13,948 bases of DNA from Aphodomonas sp964553125 (GTDB lineage Bacteria; Bacillota; Clostridia; Christensenellales; Aristaeellaceae). Below the pieces are notes generated by a model. The model did not search any database. It saw only the letters and a program-made list of their open reading frames with translations, and was not told the DNA's origin. The position numbers were made by a program, and so were the translations under genes. Each line of letters opens with the position of its first letter. Position 1 is the first letter of the stretch. Below, piece by piece: positions 1-5,973 of the stretch. The stretch is taken from the NCBI GenBank assembly GCA_964553125.1, contig CAZKJW010000061.1, forward strand, positions 1 through 13,948. The letters are read 5' to 3'.

Positions 1-7
1 CTTTTGC

Positions 8-13
8 TATAAA
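8..13 (+). promoter_or_regulatory. Probable -10 box of the AbrB-ABC operon
   Basis: TATAAA lies 57 bases before the first start codon. The matching -35 box would fall before base 1, so the promoter cannot be confirmed here. A start of transcription near base 20 would place the tandem repeats that follow at the very start of the message. Confidence 0.4.
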
Positions 14-19
14 ATGAAT

Positions 20-46
20 CATACTTTTCATACTTTACCAACTTTT
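20..46 (+). repeat. Three tandem 9-mers, possible operator
   Basis: Three adjacent 9-base units read CATACTTTT, CATACTTTA and CCAACTTTT. They sit directly after the presumed -10 box and before the ribosome binding site of the AbrB-like gene, which is where a repressor site would be expected. That they are an operator is inference; they could also be a chance AT-rich leader. Confidence 0.35.
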
Positions 47-69
47 CAAACCATCGGGAGGGGCTTGCA

Positions 70-288
70 ATGAAACACAAGGCGCCGCCGGGCAGATACG
101 CATGGACGGTCAAGGTCGGGGAAAAGGGACAGTTCGTCATCCCAAAGGAAGCGCGGGAGGTGTTCGGCATTTCGCCGGGCGATACGCTCATCGTGCTGGC
201 CGATGAAAAAAAGGGCATCGCCATCCCGCCAAAATCGACGTACGATTCGCTGATGAAGCGCATCTTTTCGGAAAACGGGGAGGAATAA
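70..288 (+). CDS. AbrB/SpoVT/MazE-family DNA-binding regulator
   Basis: A 72-residue protein built around one swapped-hairpin AbrB domain (residues about 12-58). The motif GQFVIPKEAREVFGISPGD, at residues 20-38, is the family hallmark. Such proteins bind DNA as dimers or tetramers and are transition-state regulators, or antitoxins when paired with a toxin. No toxin gene is adjacent: the next gene, 3 bases on, is an ABC ATPase, so this is more likely the local regulator of the transporter operon, in the place where a GntR/YtrA-type regulator often sits in related operons. The ATG is supported by GGGAGG at 56-61, eight bases upstream. Family is clear; the target is inferred from position. Confidence 0.88.
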   Translation: MKHKAPPGRYAWTVKVGEKGQFVIPKEAREVFGISPGDTLIVLADEKKGIAIPPKSTYDSLMKRIFSENGEE

Positions 289-291
289 TCC

Positions 292-1137
292 ATGGACGTT
301 TTGCAAGTGCGCGGGCTGACGAAAAAATATCCCGCCTTCACGCTCGACGGCGCGTCGTTCCGCGTCGGGCAGGGACGCATCTGCGGGTTCATCGGGCGCA
401 ATGGCGCCGGAAAATCCACTGCGCTCGGCTCGCTCATGGGGCTGATTCACCCCGATGCGGGCGAGGTACTGTTTTTCGGGCTGGACATCCGCGAAAACGA
501 AACCGCCGTCAAGCAGCGCATCGGCTTTGTTTCCAGCGGCGTGAACTATTATCTCAGCAAGAAGCTGCGCGCGATTACTGCCGTGACGCGCGCCTTCTAC
601 CCCAACTGGGACGACGCGGCGTATGCGCGCTGCATGCAGCTGTTCCGGCTGGACGAAAACAAAACGCCCGCGCAGCTTTCCGCGGGCATGAAGGTCAAAT
701 ATGCGCTGGCGCTGGCGCTTTCGCACAGGGCGGAGCTGCTCATTCTTGACGAGCCGACGAGCGGGCTCGATCCCGTCTCGCGCGACGAGCTGCTGGAGAT
801 TTTCATGCAGCTTGCCGCGGAGGGCAAGTCGATCCTCTTTTCCACGCACATCACCTCCGACCTCGACAAATGCGCGGATGATATCGTCTATATCCGGCAG
901 GGGCGCATTCTGGCGGAGGAAACGCTGGAGGATTTTGTCGCCGCCTATCGGCTGGTCGAATATGAGCGGGCTGCGCTCACGTCCGTACAGCGCGAAGCGC
1001 TCATAGGCGAAAAGCGGACGAAGCATGGTTTTTCCGCGCTGGCGCGCGCAGAGGACGCCGCGCTCTTCCCCGGCGCGCGGGAGGCGACGCTGGAAGAAAT
1101 CATGGTTCACATGGAGAAGGAGGGAACGACATGCTGA
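292..1137 (+). CDS. ABC transporter ATP-binding protein (ABC-2 exporter type)
   Basis: A 281-residue ATPase that would energise the membrane protein encoded next. Walker A is GRNGAGKST (residues 35-43), the signature is LSAGM (129-133, where LSGGQ is usual), Walker B with the catalytic Glu is LLILDEP (149-155), followed by TSGLDP and the switch His in STH (H186). The Q-loop position reads IGFVSSGVNYY and lacks the usual Gln. After about residue 215 comes a C-terminal extension of the kind seen in YtrB/BcrA-like exporter ATPases. It starts 3 bases after the AbrB-like gene and overlaps the permease gene by 7 bases, so the three are translated as one operon. The substrate cannot be read from the sequence. 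Confidence 0.93.
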   Translation: MDVLQVRGLTKKYPAFTLDGASFRVGQGRICGFIGRNGAGKSTALGSLMGLIHPDAGEVLFFGLDIRENETAVKQRIGFVSSGVNYYLSKKLRAITAVTRAFYPNWDDAAYARCMQLFRLDENKTPAQLSAGMKVKYALALALSHRAELLILDEPTSGLDPVSRDELLEIFMQLAAEGKSILFSTHITSDLDKCADDIVYIRQGRILAEETLEDFVAAYRLVEYERAALTSVQREALIGEKRTKHGFSALARAEDAALFPGAREATLEEIMVHMEKEGTTC

Positions 1138-1781
1138 AAAAGCTGCTGCGAAAAGAGCTGGCGCTTTCCATGCACCCCACCGTGCCGCTGATGCTCGCGC
1201 TTTGCGTCATGGTGCTCATTCCCAACTATCCCTACACCGTCGTTTTCTTTTACAGCACGCTCTCGCTTTTCTTCACCTGCCTTTCGGGGCGCGAAAACAA
1301 CGACGTCGCCTATACCGTCGGCCTGCCCGTTCAAAAGCGCGACGCGGTTCGCGCGCGGATGCTTTTCGCCGTGATTTTTCAGCTGGCACAGCTGGCGCTG
1401 ACGGCGGTGATGTGTCTCGTGCGGCAGGCGATCGGTATGCCCGCCAATGCCGGCGGGCTGGAGGCCAACACCGCGCTGATCGGCGCGGGGCTGATGCTTT
1501 TCGGCATGTTCAACCTGACGTTTTTTACGGCGTATTACCGCGATGTCAGGCGCGTCGGCGGGAGCTTCGTCGCTGCGACGGTGCTGTTTTTTGCGGCGAT
1601 TGTTGTGGGCGAGGTGCTCGTCAACGCCGTGCCGTTCGTGCGCGACCGGCTCGACACCGCCGATCCGCTGTTCCTGCCGGAAAAGCTGACCGTGCTGGCG
1701 CTCGGCGCGGCCGTCTATGCCGCGGCCACCTTTGCCGCATACCGCAAATCGGTGCGCCTGTTTGAAATGCAGGATCTGTAA
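1131..1781 (+). CDS. ABC-2 type transporter permease
   Basis: A 216-residue integral membrane protein. A short basic N-terminus (MLKKLLRKEL) precedes about six hydrophobic segments near residues 18-30, 34-50, 77-98, 114-135, 145-166 and 186-204. The charged loop SGRENNDVAYTVGLPVQKRD (52-71) between segments 2 and 3 resembles the cytoplasmic coupling region of ABC-2 permeases, where a short loop reading roughly 'LPVKR' is common. The gene overlaps the ATPase by 7 bases and has an AAGGAGGG site inside the end of the ATPase gene. With the ATPase it would form a half-size exporter working as a homodimer. The cargo is unknown; drugs, peptides or lipids are all possible. Confidence 0.85.
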   Translation: MLKKLLRKELALSMHPTVPLMLALCVMVLIPNYPYTVVFFYSTLSLFFTCLSGRENNDVAYTVGLPVQKRDAVRARMLFAVIFQLAQLALTAVMCLVRQAIGMPANAGGLEANTALIGAGLMLFGMFNLTFFTAYYRDVRRVGGSFVAATVLFFAAIVVGEVLVNAVPFVRDRLDTADPLFLPEKLTVLALGAAVYAAATFAAYRKSVRLFEMQDL

Positions 1782-1852
1782 AAAAAACGCGCGGCGCGTA
1801 GCGTGAGCAGCGTGATAGGAAACAAAAAACGGCGGACGGAACGCATCTGTTC

Positions 1853-1952
1853 NNNNNNNNNNNNNNNNNNNNNNNNNNNNNNNNNNNNNNNNNNNNNNNN
1901 NNNNNNNNNNNNNNNNNNNNNNNNNNNNNNNNNNNNNNNNNNNNNNNNNNNN
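1853..1952. other. Assembly gap (100 Ns)
   Basis: Exactly 100 undetermined bases, the conventional filler for a scaffold gap of unknown size. It lies between the ends of two convergent operons. The 71 bases before it (1782-1852) hold no gene that I can support, and the RsfS stop codon begins 4 bases after it. Any genes in the true gap are missing from this window. Confidence 0.97.
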
Positions 1953-1956
1953 GGGG

Positions 1957-2310
1957 TTATTCTTCTTCGGGAAGTTCCACGGCGTTCGTGCCGTCCATCC
2001 AGAGCCGCTCCATGTGGTAGTACTCGCGCTCCTGCTCGTGGAAAATGTGCACGAGCACGCTGCCATAGTCCAGCACAATCCAGCGCCCCTCGGCGTAGCC
2101 CTCGCGGCGGATCGGCTGCTGATCCGGCATTTTTTCTTCCAGCTCGTCGGCCATGGCTTTCACGGCGACGGTCGAACGGCCGCTGCACACCACCATATAG
2201 TTTGCCAGCACGGTCAGCTGTTCAATGTCCAGTACGAGCAGATCCTCTGCTCTTTTATCCCGCAGCAGTTTCGCTGCTTCCAGCGCAAGCTCTCTCGGTT
2301 CGCGTTCCAT
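1957..2310 (-). CDS. rsfS: Ribosomal silencing factor RsfS
   Basis: A 117-residue RsfS/Iojap/YbeB-family protein, the usual length. The family binds ribosomal protein uL14 on the large subunit and keeps the subunits apart when nutrients run low. Family-typical blocks are visible: YMVVCSGRSTVAVKAMADEL (residues 38-57) and REGYAEGRWIVLDYGSVLVH (69-88), followed by EREYYHMERLW. It is the second gene of the minus-strand operon, 13 bases after the nadD-yqeK fusion; its AAGGAGG site (2318-2324) overlaps the stop codon of that gene, which suggests translational coupling. The nadD-yqeK-rsfS order is conserved in Firmicutes. The gene is complete although its end abuts the gap. Confidence 0.95.
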   Translation of the reverse strand: MEREPRELALEAAKLLRDKRAEDLLVLDIEQLTVLANYMVVCSGRSTVAVKAMADELEEKMPDQQPIRREGYAEGRWIVLDYGSVLVHIFHEQEREYYHMERLWMDGTNAVELPEEE

Positions 2311-2323
2311 AGCGTATCCTCCT

Positions 2324-3493
2324 TCATGTTTCGGCGCTTTCGCCGGTGTTTTTTTCGGCGTTTTTCATCATAGAAGAAAGGGCGCGCGACGTGCTCGGAT
2401 CGAGCGCGCCCCCCGTGCGTTTCAAATATGCGAGCTTCTGCCGCATGGAGGCGAGCAGCGCGCTGTCCAGGCTTTCGCGCGCGCATGCGCGGATTTCGTC
2501 CACGCCCGAATACCTGCGCCCCGGCTCCGTCAGGTCGGCCACATACAGCACCTTGTCCAGCGGCGACATGTTCTCGCAGCCCGTCGTGTGGATGCGGATG
2601 GCGTGCAGCACAGCCGCGTCGGTCACGCCGTATTCGGCGCGCGCAACCGCCTCGCCGACCGGCCCGTGCCATATGGCGGGAATCTCCGGCGGCAGCAGCG
2701 CGCGATCCACTTCGTAAGCATCCGCCCATGCGAGCGTTTTTGCATGGTCGTAGACTTTCGCACAGTCGTGCAGAAGCCCTGCAAGCGCGGCCTGCGCTTC
2801 GTTGACGCCGTATTGTTTCGCCAGAAGGCGCGCGGTTTCCTCCACGCCCAGCACGTGCGCATAGCGCTCGGGCCGAAGGGTCTGCTGCAGCCTGCGGCGC
2901 ATTTCTTCGTCTGAGAGCAGCGGCGGCGGGTTGTAAAGGCGCTTTGCGCCCATATATTCCAGAACCGCCTGCGGAACCATGCCCTCCACGGACAGCCCGG
3001 CCGCGACGCGCCTGCGGATTTCCGTAGACGACACGCCCGGAATTTCCGCCTCCAGCCGGACGACGTGCGCGCCCTCCGGCGTCTGCGGCCATGCGCAGCC
3101 CGCGCGCCCGAACGCCGCGAACGTACACAGGCGGAACAGCCGCGGCGGGTCGCGCCATGTCGGCAGCTCGCGCAGCGTGTCCGCGCCGATGAGCATGTAG
3201 ATATCCCCGGCGCCCTGCGCCCGCATTTCCTCAAGCGTATCGACCGTGTAGGTCTTACCCTCACGCTCCACCTCGAGCGCGGAGACGGTGAAGCGTCCGG
3301 CCGCCGCAAGCTCCGTCATGCGGAGACGATCGTATTTCGTTGCGCCGTCCGGCGTTTTGTGCGGCGGGTCGCCGTCCGGCATGAGAATCATCTCGTCCAG
3401 ATGCAGCGCTTCCTGCGCCGCGCGCGCCATTTCCAAATGGCCGATGTGGATGGGGTTGAACGTTCCGCCCAGAAGGCCGATTCGTCTGCCCAT
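2324..3493 (-). CDS. nadD: Fused nicotinate-nucleotide adenylyltransferase / YqeK HD hydrolase
   Basis: A 389-residue two-domain protein. Residues 1 to about 188 are NadD, which joins ATP and nicotinate mononucleotide to make deamido-NAD: the nucleotidyltransferase motif GGTFNPIHIGH is at 9-19 and the second motif VSSTEIR at 154-160. Residues about 195-375 are a YqeK-type HD domain: H213, the HD pair H242-D243 in LLHDCAK, H276, H302 and the segment DKVLYVADLTEPGR (313-326). YqeK proteins cleave diadenosine tetraphosphate. In many Firmicutes these are two adjacent genes; here they are one reading frame with no stop between. The start is fixed by GAAAGGAG (3501-3508) seven bases upstream. The fusion could couple NAD synthesis to dinucleotide clearance, but that is inference. 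Confidence 0.94.
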   Translation of the reverse strand: MGRRIGLLGGTFNPIHIGHLEMARAAQEALHLDEMILMPDGDPPHKTPDGATKYDRLRMTELAAAGRFTVSALEVEREGKTYTVDTLEEMRAQGAGDIYMLIGADTLRELPTWRDPPRLFRLCTFAAFGRAGCAWPQTPEGAHVVRLEAEIPGVSSTEIRRRVAAGLSVEGMVPQAVLEYMGAKRLYNPPPLLSDEEMRRRLQQTLRPERYAHVLGVEETARLLAKQYGVNEAQAALAGLLHDCAKVYDHAKTLAWADAYEVDRALLPPEIPAIWHGPVGEAVARAEYGVTDAAVLHAIRIHTTGCENMSPLDKVLYVADLTEPGRRYSGVDEIRACARESLDSALLASMRQKLAYLKRTGGALDPSTSRALSSMMKNAEKNTGESAET

Positions 3494-3531
3494 GCGTCCG
3501 CTCCTTTCGTGCCGCGTTTCCCTGTGCGTTC

Positions 3532-3560
3532 AGTATATCCTATTCTGCGCCATTTTTCAA
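3532..3560 (-). promoter_or_regulatory. Promoter of nadD-yqeK/rsfS operon
   Basis: On the minus strand, TTGAAA (3555-3560) and TATACT (3532-3537) are 17 bases apart, a good housekeeping-sigma promoter. It fires away from the marR promoter and its -35 box is about 10 bases from the inverted repeat at 3570-3593. Confidence 0.7.
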
Positions 3561-3569
3561 TGTCCGAAA

Positions 3570-3593
3570 AAATTATAAGGCCCCTTATAATTT
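3570..3593. promoter_or_regulatory. Inverted repeat O1, probable MarR operator
   Basis: Arms AAATTATAAGG and CCTTATAATTT are perfectly complementary over 11 bases with a 2-base centre (CC). The site lies between the divergent nadD and marR promoters, ending 4 bases before the marR -35 box. Its right arm and geometry recur at 3629-3652. MarR dimers typically bind palindromes of this size; that this MarR is the binder is inference from position. Confidence 0.72.
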
Positions 3594-3597
3594 GCGC

Positions 3598-3626
3598 TTG
3601 ACAGCCGCGCCGCGCCGTGCTATCAT
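3598..3626 (+). promoter_or_regulatory. Promoter of the marR gene
   Basis: TTGACA (3598-3603), a 17-base spacer and TATCAT (3621-3626) make a near-consensus housekeeping promoter. Transcription should begin near 3633, inside the second inverted repeat. The promoter is bracketed by two related palindromes. Confidence 0.82.
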
Positions 3627-3628
3627 GC

Positions 3629-3652
3629 AAATCGATAGGTACCTTATAAATT
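3629..3652. promoter_or_regulatory. Inverted repeat O2, second probable MarR operator
   Basis: Same 11-2-11 layout as O1. The right arm CCTTATAAATT matches the O1 right arm at 10 of 11 bases; the left arm AAATCGATAGG matches the O1 left arm at 7 of 11; the core AGGTACCT is a perfect palindrome. It covers the expected transcription start, so a bound protein would block initiation. The centres of O1 and O2 are 59 bases apart. Confidence 0.65.
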
Positions 3653-3681
3653 CGCTTTGAATGAAAGGGGCGGATGCAGCA

Positions 3682-4305
3682 ATGAACGAACCCACCAATT
3701 CGCGCAGGCTTCTCGACGCGCTGGATCAGCTTTCGCGGCATATCAACCGGCAGATTTACCGGCAGAATCATCGCCGCATGGCGCTCGGGCACGGGCAGGG
3801 ACGGCTTCTGCGGCTGCTGGCGCAGGAGGGCAGCATGACGCAGGCGGCGCTGGCCGAGGCGGCGCAGCTGCGGCCGCCGACCGTCGCCGAGCTGCTGGAA
3901 AAGCTGGAAAATGCCGGGATGATCGCGCGCACGCGCGACACGGAGGATCGCCGCCGCGTCATCGTTTCTGCGACGGAGCGCGGGCGGAACGAAATGGAAT
4001 CGCTGCGCGATTCCAACGAGCAGTTCGCCGAGGATATTTTTTCCGGCCTGACGGCGGAGGAAATCGAAACGATGCTGGCGATTGTGGAAAAGCTCAACGC
4101 GCAGTTCCGCAACGAAGAAGATCCGGGCGAGCCGCCGCTGCCGCCCTTCGGCCATGATCCGCATGGCGGCTTCCCGCCGCCGCCGCCCCCGCCTCCTCCG
4201 CACGGCCGCTGCGAGCCGGATTTTCACCGGCATGGGCCGTTTCGCGAAGGCCACGCGCCCGGCGGACACCATCCGCGCCCGCCGTTCCCGCCGGAACGGG
4301 ACTGA
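3682..4305 (+). CDS. MarR-family regulator with Pro/His-rich C-terminal tail
   Basis: A 207-residue winged-helix protein. Residues about 38-103 form the MarR DNA-binding domain: helix-turn-helix MTQAALAEAAQLRPPTVAEL and the wing DTEDRRRVIVSATERG with its Asp-Arg pair. The dimer helices end near residue 143. A tail of about 62 residues then follows that is unusual for the family: about 23 Pro, including nine in a row, plus eight His and one Cys. I chose ATG 3682 over the in-frame ATG at 3661 because AAAGGGG (3664-3670) is placed to serve 3682, while nothing precedes 3661. The gene is probably autoregulated through the two inverted repeats at its promoter. No efflux or enzyme gene is attached, so its ligand is unknown; the His-rich tail suggests metal binding. 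Confidence 0.9.
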   Translation: MNEPTNSRRLLDALDQLSRHINRQIYRQNHRRMALGHGQGRLLRLLAQEGSMTQAALAEAAQLRPPTVAELLEKLENAGMIARTRDTEDRRRVIVSATERGRNEMESLRDSNEQFAEDIFSGLTAEEIETMLAIVEKLNAQFRNEEDPGEPPLPPFGHDPHGGFPPPPPPPPPHGRCEPDFHRHGPFREGHAPGGHHPRPPFPPERD

Positions 4306-4325
4306 CGCGCTTTTCCCGACAGGCG

Positions 4326-4360
4326 GAATCCCCTTTCCGGACGGAGAGGGGATTCTTTTT
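4326..4360 (+). terminator. Terminator of the marR gene
   Basis: A 13-pair stem (4326-4338 with 4343-4355, one G-U pair) closes a GGAC loop and is followed by TTTTT. It ends the marR message 21 bases after the stop codon and makes marR monocistronic. Confidence 0.92.
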
Positions 4361-4474
4361 GTGCGTTCGGATACATTCCTGTTTGCAAAGTTTGTTCAAA
4401 CGGCGGATTCTCGCGCCGGATGTCAACAAAAACCAGCGCTGCGGCGTCTTATTGGATGTAGAGGAGGTGCAGGA

Positions 4475-4999
4475 ATGAAAAAGCTCATGGCCGTCGTGAT
4501 GGTTCTTCTGCTCATCTGCGGCGGCGCGCACGCCGAAGAACCGACGAGCTGCCTCGTCGATGGCATTGAAACAAGCGGCGTTACGTTCGTCATTGACGAC
4601 GTTCGCCTTGAAATGGACAGGCTGATCATCAGCGTCCGCCAGCTCCCCAACGACGACGGCACTACGCTGATCGATAATCAGACGGAATGCGCGCCCGACG
4701 ACCCCGACCACCTGCGCGAAATCGAGCAAGCCGGGCAGTACGGCGGGAAGATGATCGGCACGCTGTGCGATATTCTCGCGCTGACAGACGAAAAGGGTAA
4801 CAGCCTTCTCAACGAATACGCCATATCCTCCGAGCGCAGCGGTGCTTCCCTCACGGACGAATTCTGCGTGTATCTTCCCGCTGATCTGACGGCGAAGGAG
4901 CTTCGCGCCGAGTTTGTGTTCGGCGTGAACGAAAACCTGAGCAGCCGCTTTGAAAACCCCGGCCGCGTCACGCTGACCGTTCCGATGTACGCCGACTGA
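4475..4999 (+). CDS. Secreted protein of unknown function
   Basis: A 174-residue protein that I do not recognise. The N-terminus MKKLMAVVMVLLLICGGAHA is a clear signal peptide with a likely signal peptidase I cut after AHA (residue 20). The Cys in LLICGG does not fit a lipobox, so a soluble secreted form is more likely than a lipoprotein. The mature part is acidic and predicted by eye to be mostly beta strands, ending FENPGRVTLTVPMYAD, which could be an immunoglobulin-like fold similar to DUF4352/DUF5067-type exported proteins; this is a guess. It has two Cys in the mature protein besides the early SCL. The ATG at 4475 is chosen because GAGGAGG (4461-4467) is seven bases upstream and the signal peptide starts there. 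It stands alone between two terminators. Confidence 0.8.
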   Translation: MKKLMAVVMVLLLICGGAHAEEPTSCLVDGIETSGVTFVIDDVRLEMDRLIISVRQLPNDDGTTLIDNQTECAPDDPDHLREIEQAGQYGGKMIGTLCDILALTDEKGNSLLNEYAISSERSGASLTDEFCVYLPADLTAKELRAEFVFGVNENLSSRFENPGRVTLTVPMYAD

Positions 5000-5033
5000 G
5001 GCGGAAAGACCGTTTTCTCCCATACGTTCCCCT

Positions 5034-5063
5034 GAAGCCGTTTTCGCGACGGCTTCTTTTTTT
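5034..5063 (+). terminator. Terminator of the secreted-protein gene
   Basis: Arms GAAGCCGT (5034-5041) and ACGGCTTC (5049-5056) pair over 8 bases around a 7-base loop, followed by seven T. It isolates this gene from the deacetylase gene downstream. Confidence 0.92.
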
Positions 5064-5107
5064 GCGCGCGGCGTTCCCTCCTGCGACGAAGCCGCCAAAA
5101 AAACAAC

Positions 5108-5136
5108 GAATAAATCCCCGTCCGCGCTCATACATA
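5108..5136 (+). promoter_or_regulatory. Possible sporulation (sigma-E-like) promoter of the pdaB-like gene
   Basis: GAATA (5108-5112) and CATACATA (5129-5136) are 16 bases apart. This resembles the sigma-E consensus (ATA near -35, CATACA near -10), and no good housekeeping promoter is visible between the preceding terminator and the gene. B. subtilis pdaB is a mother-cell sporulation gene, which fits. The match is by eye and short. Confidence 0.35.
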
Positions 5137-5161
5137 TCATTGCACGGAAAGGAGGGGGGCA

Positions 5162-5962
5162 ATGAAACTGCTGCGGGCGCTGAAGGAGCCGCTGAAGCGG
5201 CTGGGGGTGGAGCGCGCGGTGTGCGCGGCGTGTCTGCTTGCCGTCGCGGCCGGCTATCTGGGGATGCAGCCGGGCGGCGATCTGATGGCGCAGGCGCGCA
5301 CAAGAGAGCTTCCCGTTTATTCGGTGGAGCGCGGCGATGGGAAAATCGCAATCAGCTTCGACGCGGCATGGGGCGCGGAAAACACGCCCGCGCTGCTGGA
5401 CATTCTGGACGAATACGGCGTGAAAACGACCTTTTTCCTCGTGGGAATCTGGACGGAAAAATACCCCGAAATGGTGAAGGAAATCGCCGCGCGCGGCCAT
5501 GAGGTGGAAAACCACTCGACGACGCATCCGCAGATGTCGAAGCTCACGGAGGCGAAAATCATCGAGGAGCTTCGCGTGAACGCCGAGCGCATCGAGCAGA
5601 TTACCGGCAAGCGGCCGACGCTGTTCCGCCCGCCCTACGGCGATTATAACGACGCGGTCGTTCGCGTCAGCCGGGCGCAGGGCTACGAGTGTGTGCAGTG
5701 GAACGTCGATTCGCTGGACTGGAAAAACCGCGGCGTTGACGATCTGATCGAACGAGCGACAAAGAACAGCGCGTCGGGCGACATTGTGCTGTTCCATAAT
5801 GATTCCAAGTATATCGTGCAGGCGCTGCCCGTCATCCTCGCCAGATATCAGGCGGAGGGCTTTGAGGTGGTGCCGGTGAGCGAACTGCTTTTGCAGGGTG
5901 AAACCACAATCGACCATACGGGCAGGCAGCACCGGAAGGAGCCTGCGACAAACACGATTTGA
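5162..5962 (+). CDS. PdaB-like polysaccharide deacetylase (CE4 family)
   Basis: A 266-residue membrane-anchored protein: a basic N-terminus, one hydrophobic segment at about residues 18-34, then an extracellular NodB-type domain (about 58-245). Motif 1 reads SFDAAWG (65-71) where most CE4 enzymes have TFDDG, so the catalytic-base Asp (D67) is kept but the metal-ligand Asp is replaced by Ala. Motif 2 NHSTTH (117-122) has both zinc His, motif 3 is RPPYG (156-160), and FH (211-212) is the late His. The altered motif 1 is, as I recall, typical of the sporulation subgroup around PdaB rather than a sign of decay. PdaB is needed to keep the spore cortex intact. An AAAGGAGG-like site lies six bases upstream. 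The SSB-like gene follows after 11 bases. Confidence 0.88.
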   Translation: MKLLRALKEPLKRLGVERAVCAACLLAVAAGYLGMQPGGDLMAQARTRELPVYSVERGDGKIAISFDAAWGAENTPALLDILDEYGVKTTFFLVGIWTEKYPEMVKEIAARGHEVENHSTTHPQMSKLTEAKIIEELRVNAERIEQITGKRPTLFRPPYGDYNDAVVRVSRAQGYECVQWNVDSLDWKNRGVDDLIERATKNSASGDIVLFHNDSKYIVQALPVILARYQAEGFEVVPVSELLLQGETTIDHTGRQHRKEPATNTI

Positions 5963-5973
5963 GAGGATTTGCA

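Noticed and set aside
70..288. AbrB/MazE-like protein as the antitoxin of a toxin-antitoxin pair
   Set aside because: No small toxin-like gene is next to it; it is 3 bases from an ABC ATPase gene in the same operon.
1782..1852. GC hairpin after the permease gene as a terminator
   Set aside because: The arms ACGCGC and GCGCGT leave only one base for a loop, and no T run follows on the plus strand.
3661..3681. Upstream ATG for the MarR gene
   Set aside because: No ribosome binding site precedes it, and the sequence just after it (AAAGGGG) is itself the likely binding site for the ATG at 3682.
4382..4400. TTTGCAAA and TTTGTTCAAA palindromes upstream of the secreted-protein gene as an operator
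   Set aside because: Short, AT-rich, and the promoter for this gene could not be placed, so there is no positional support.
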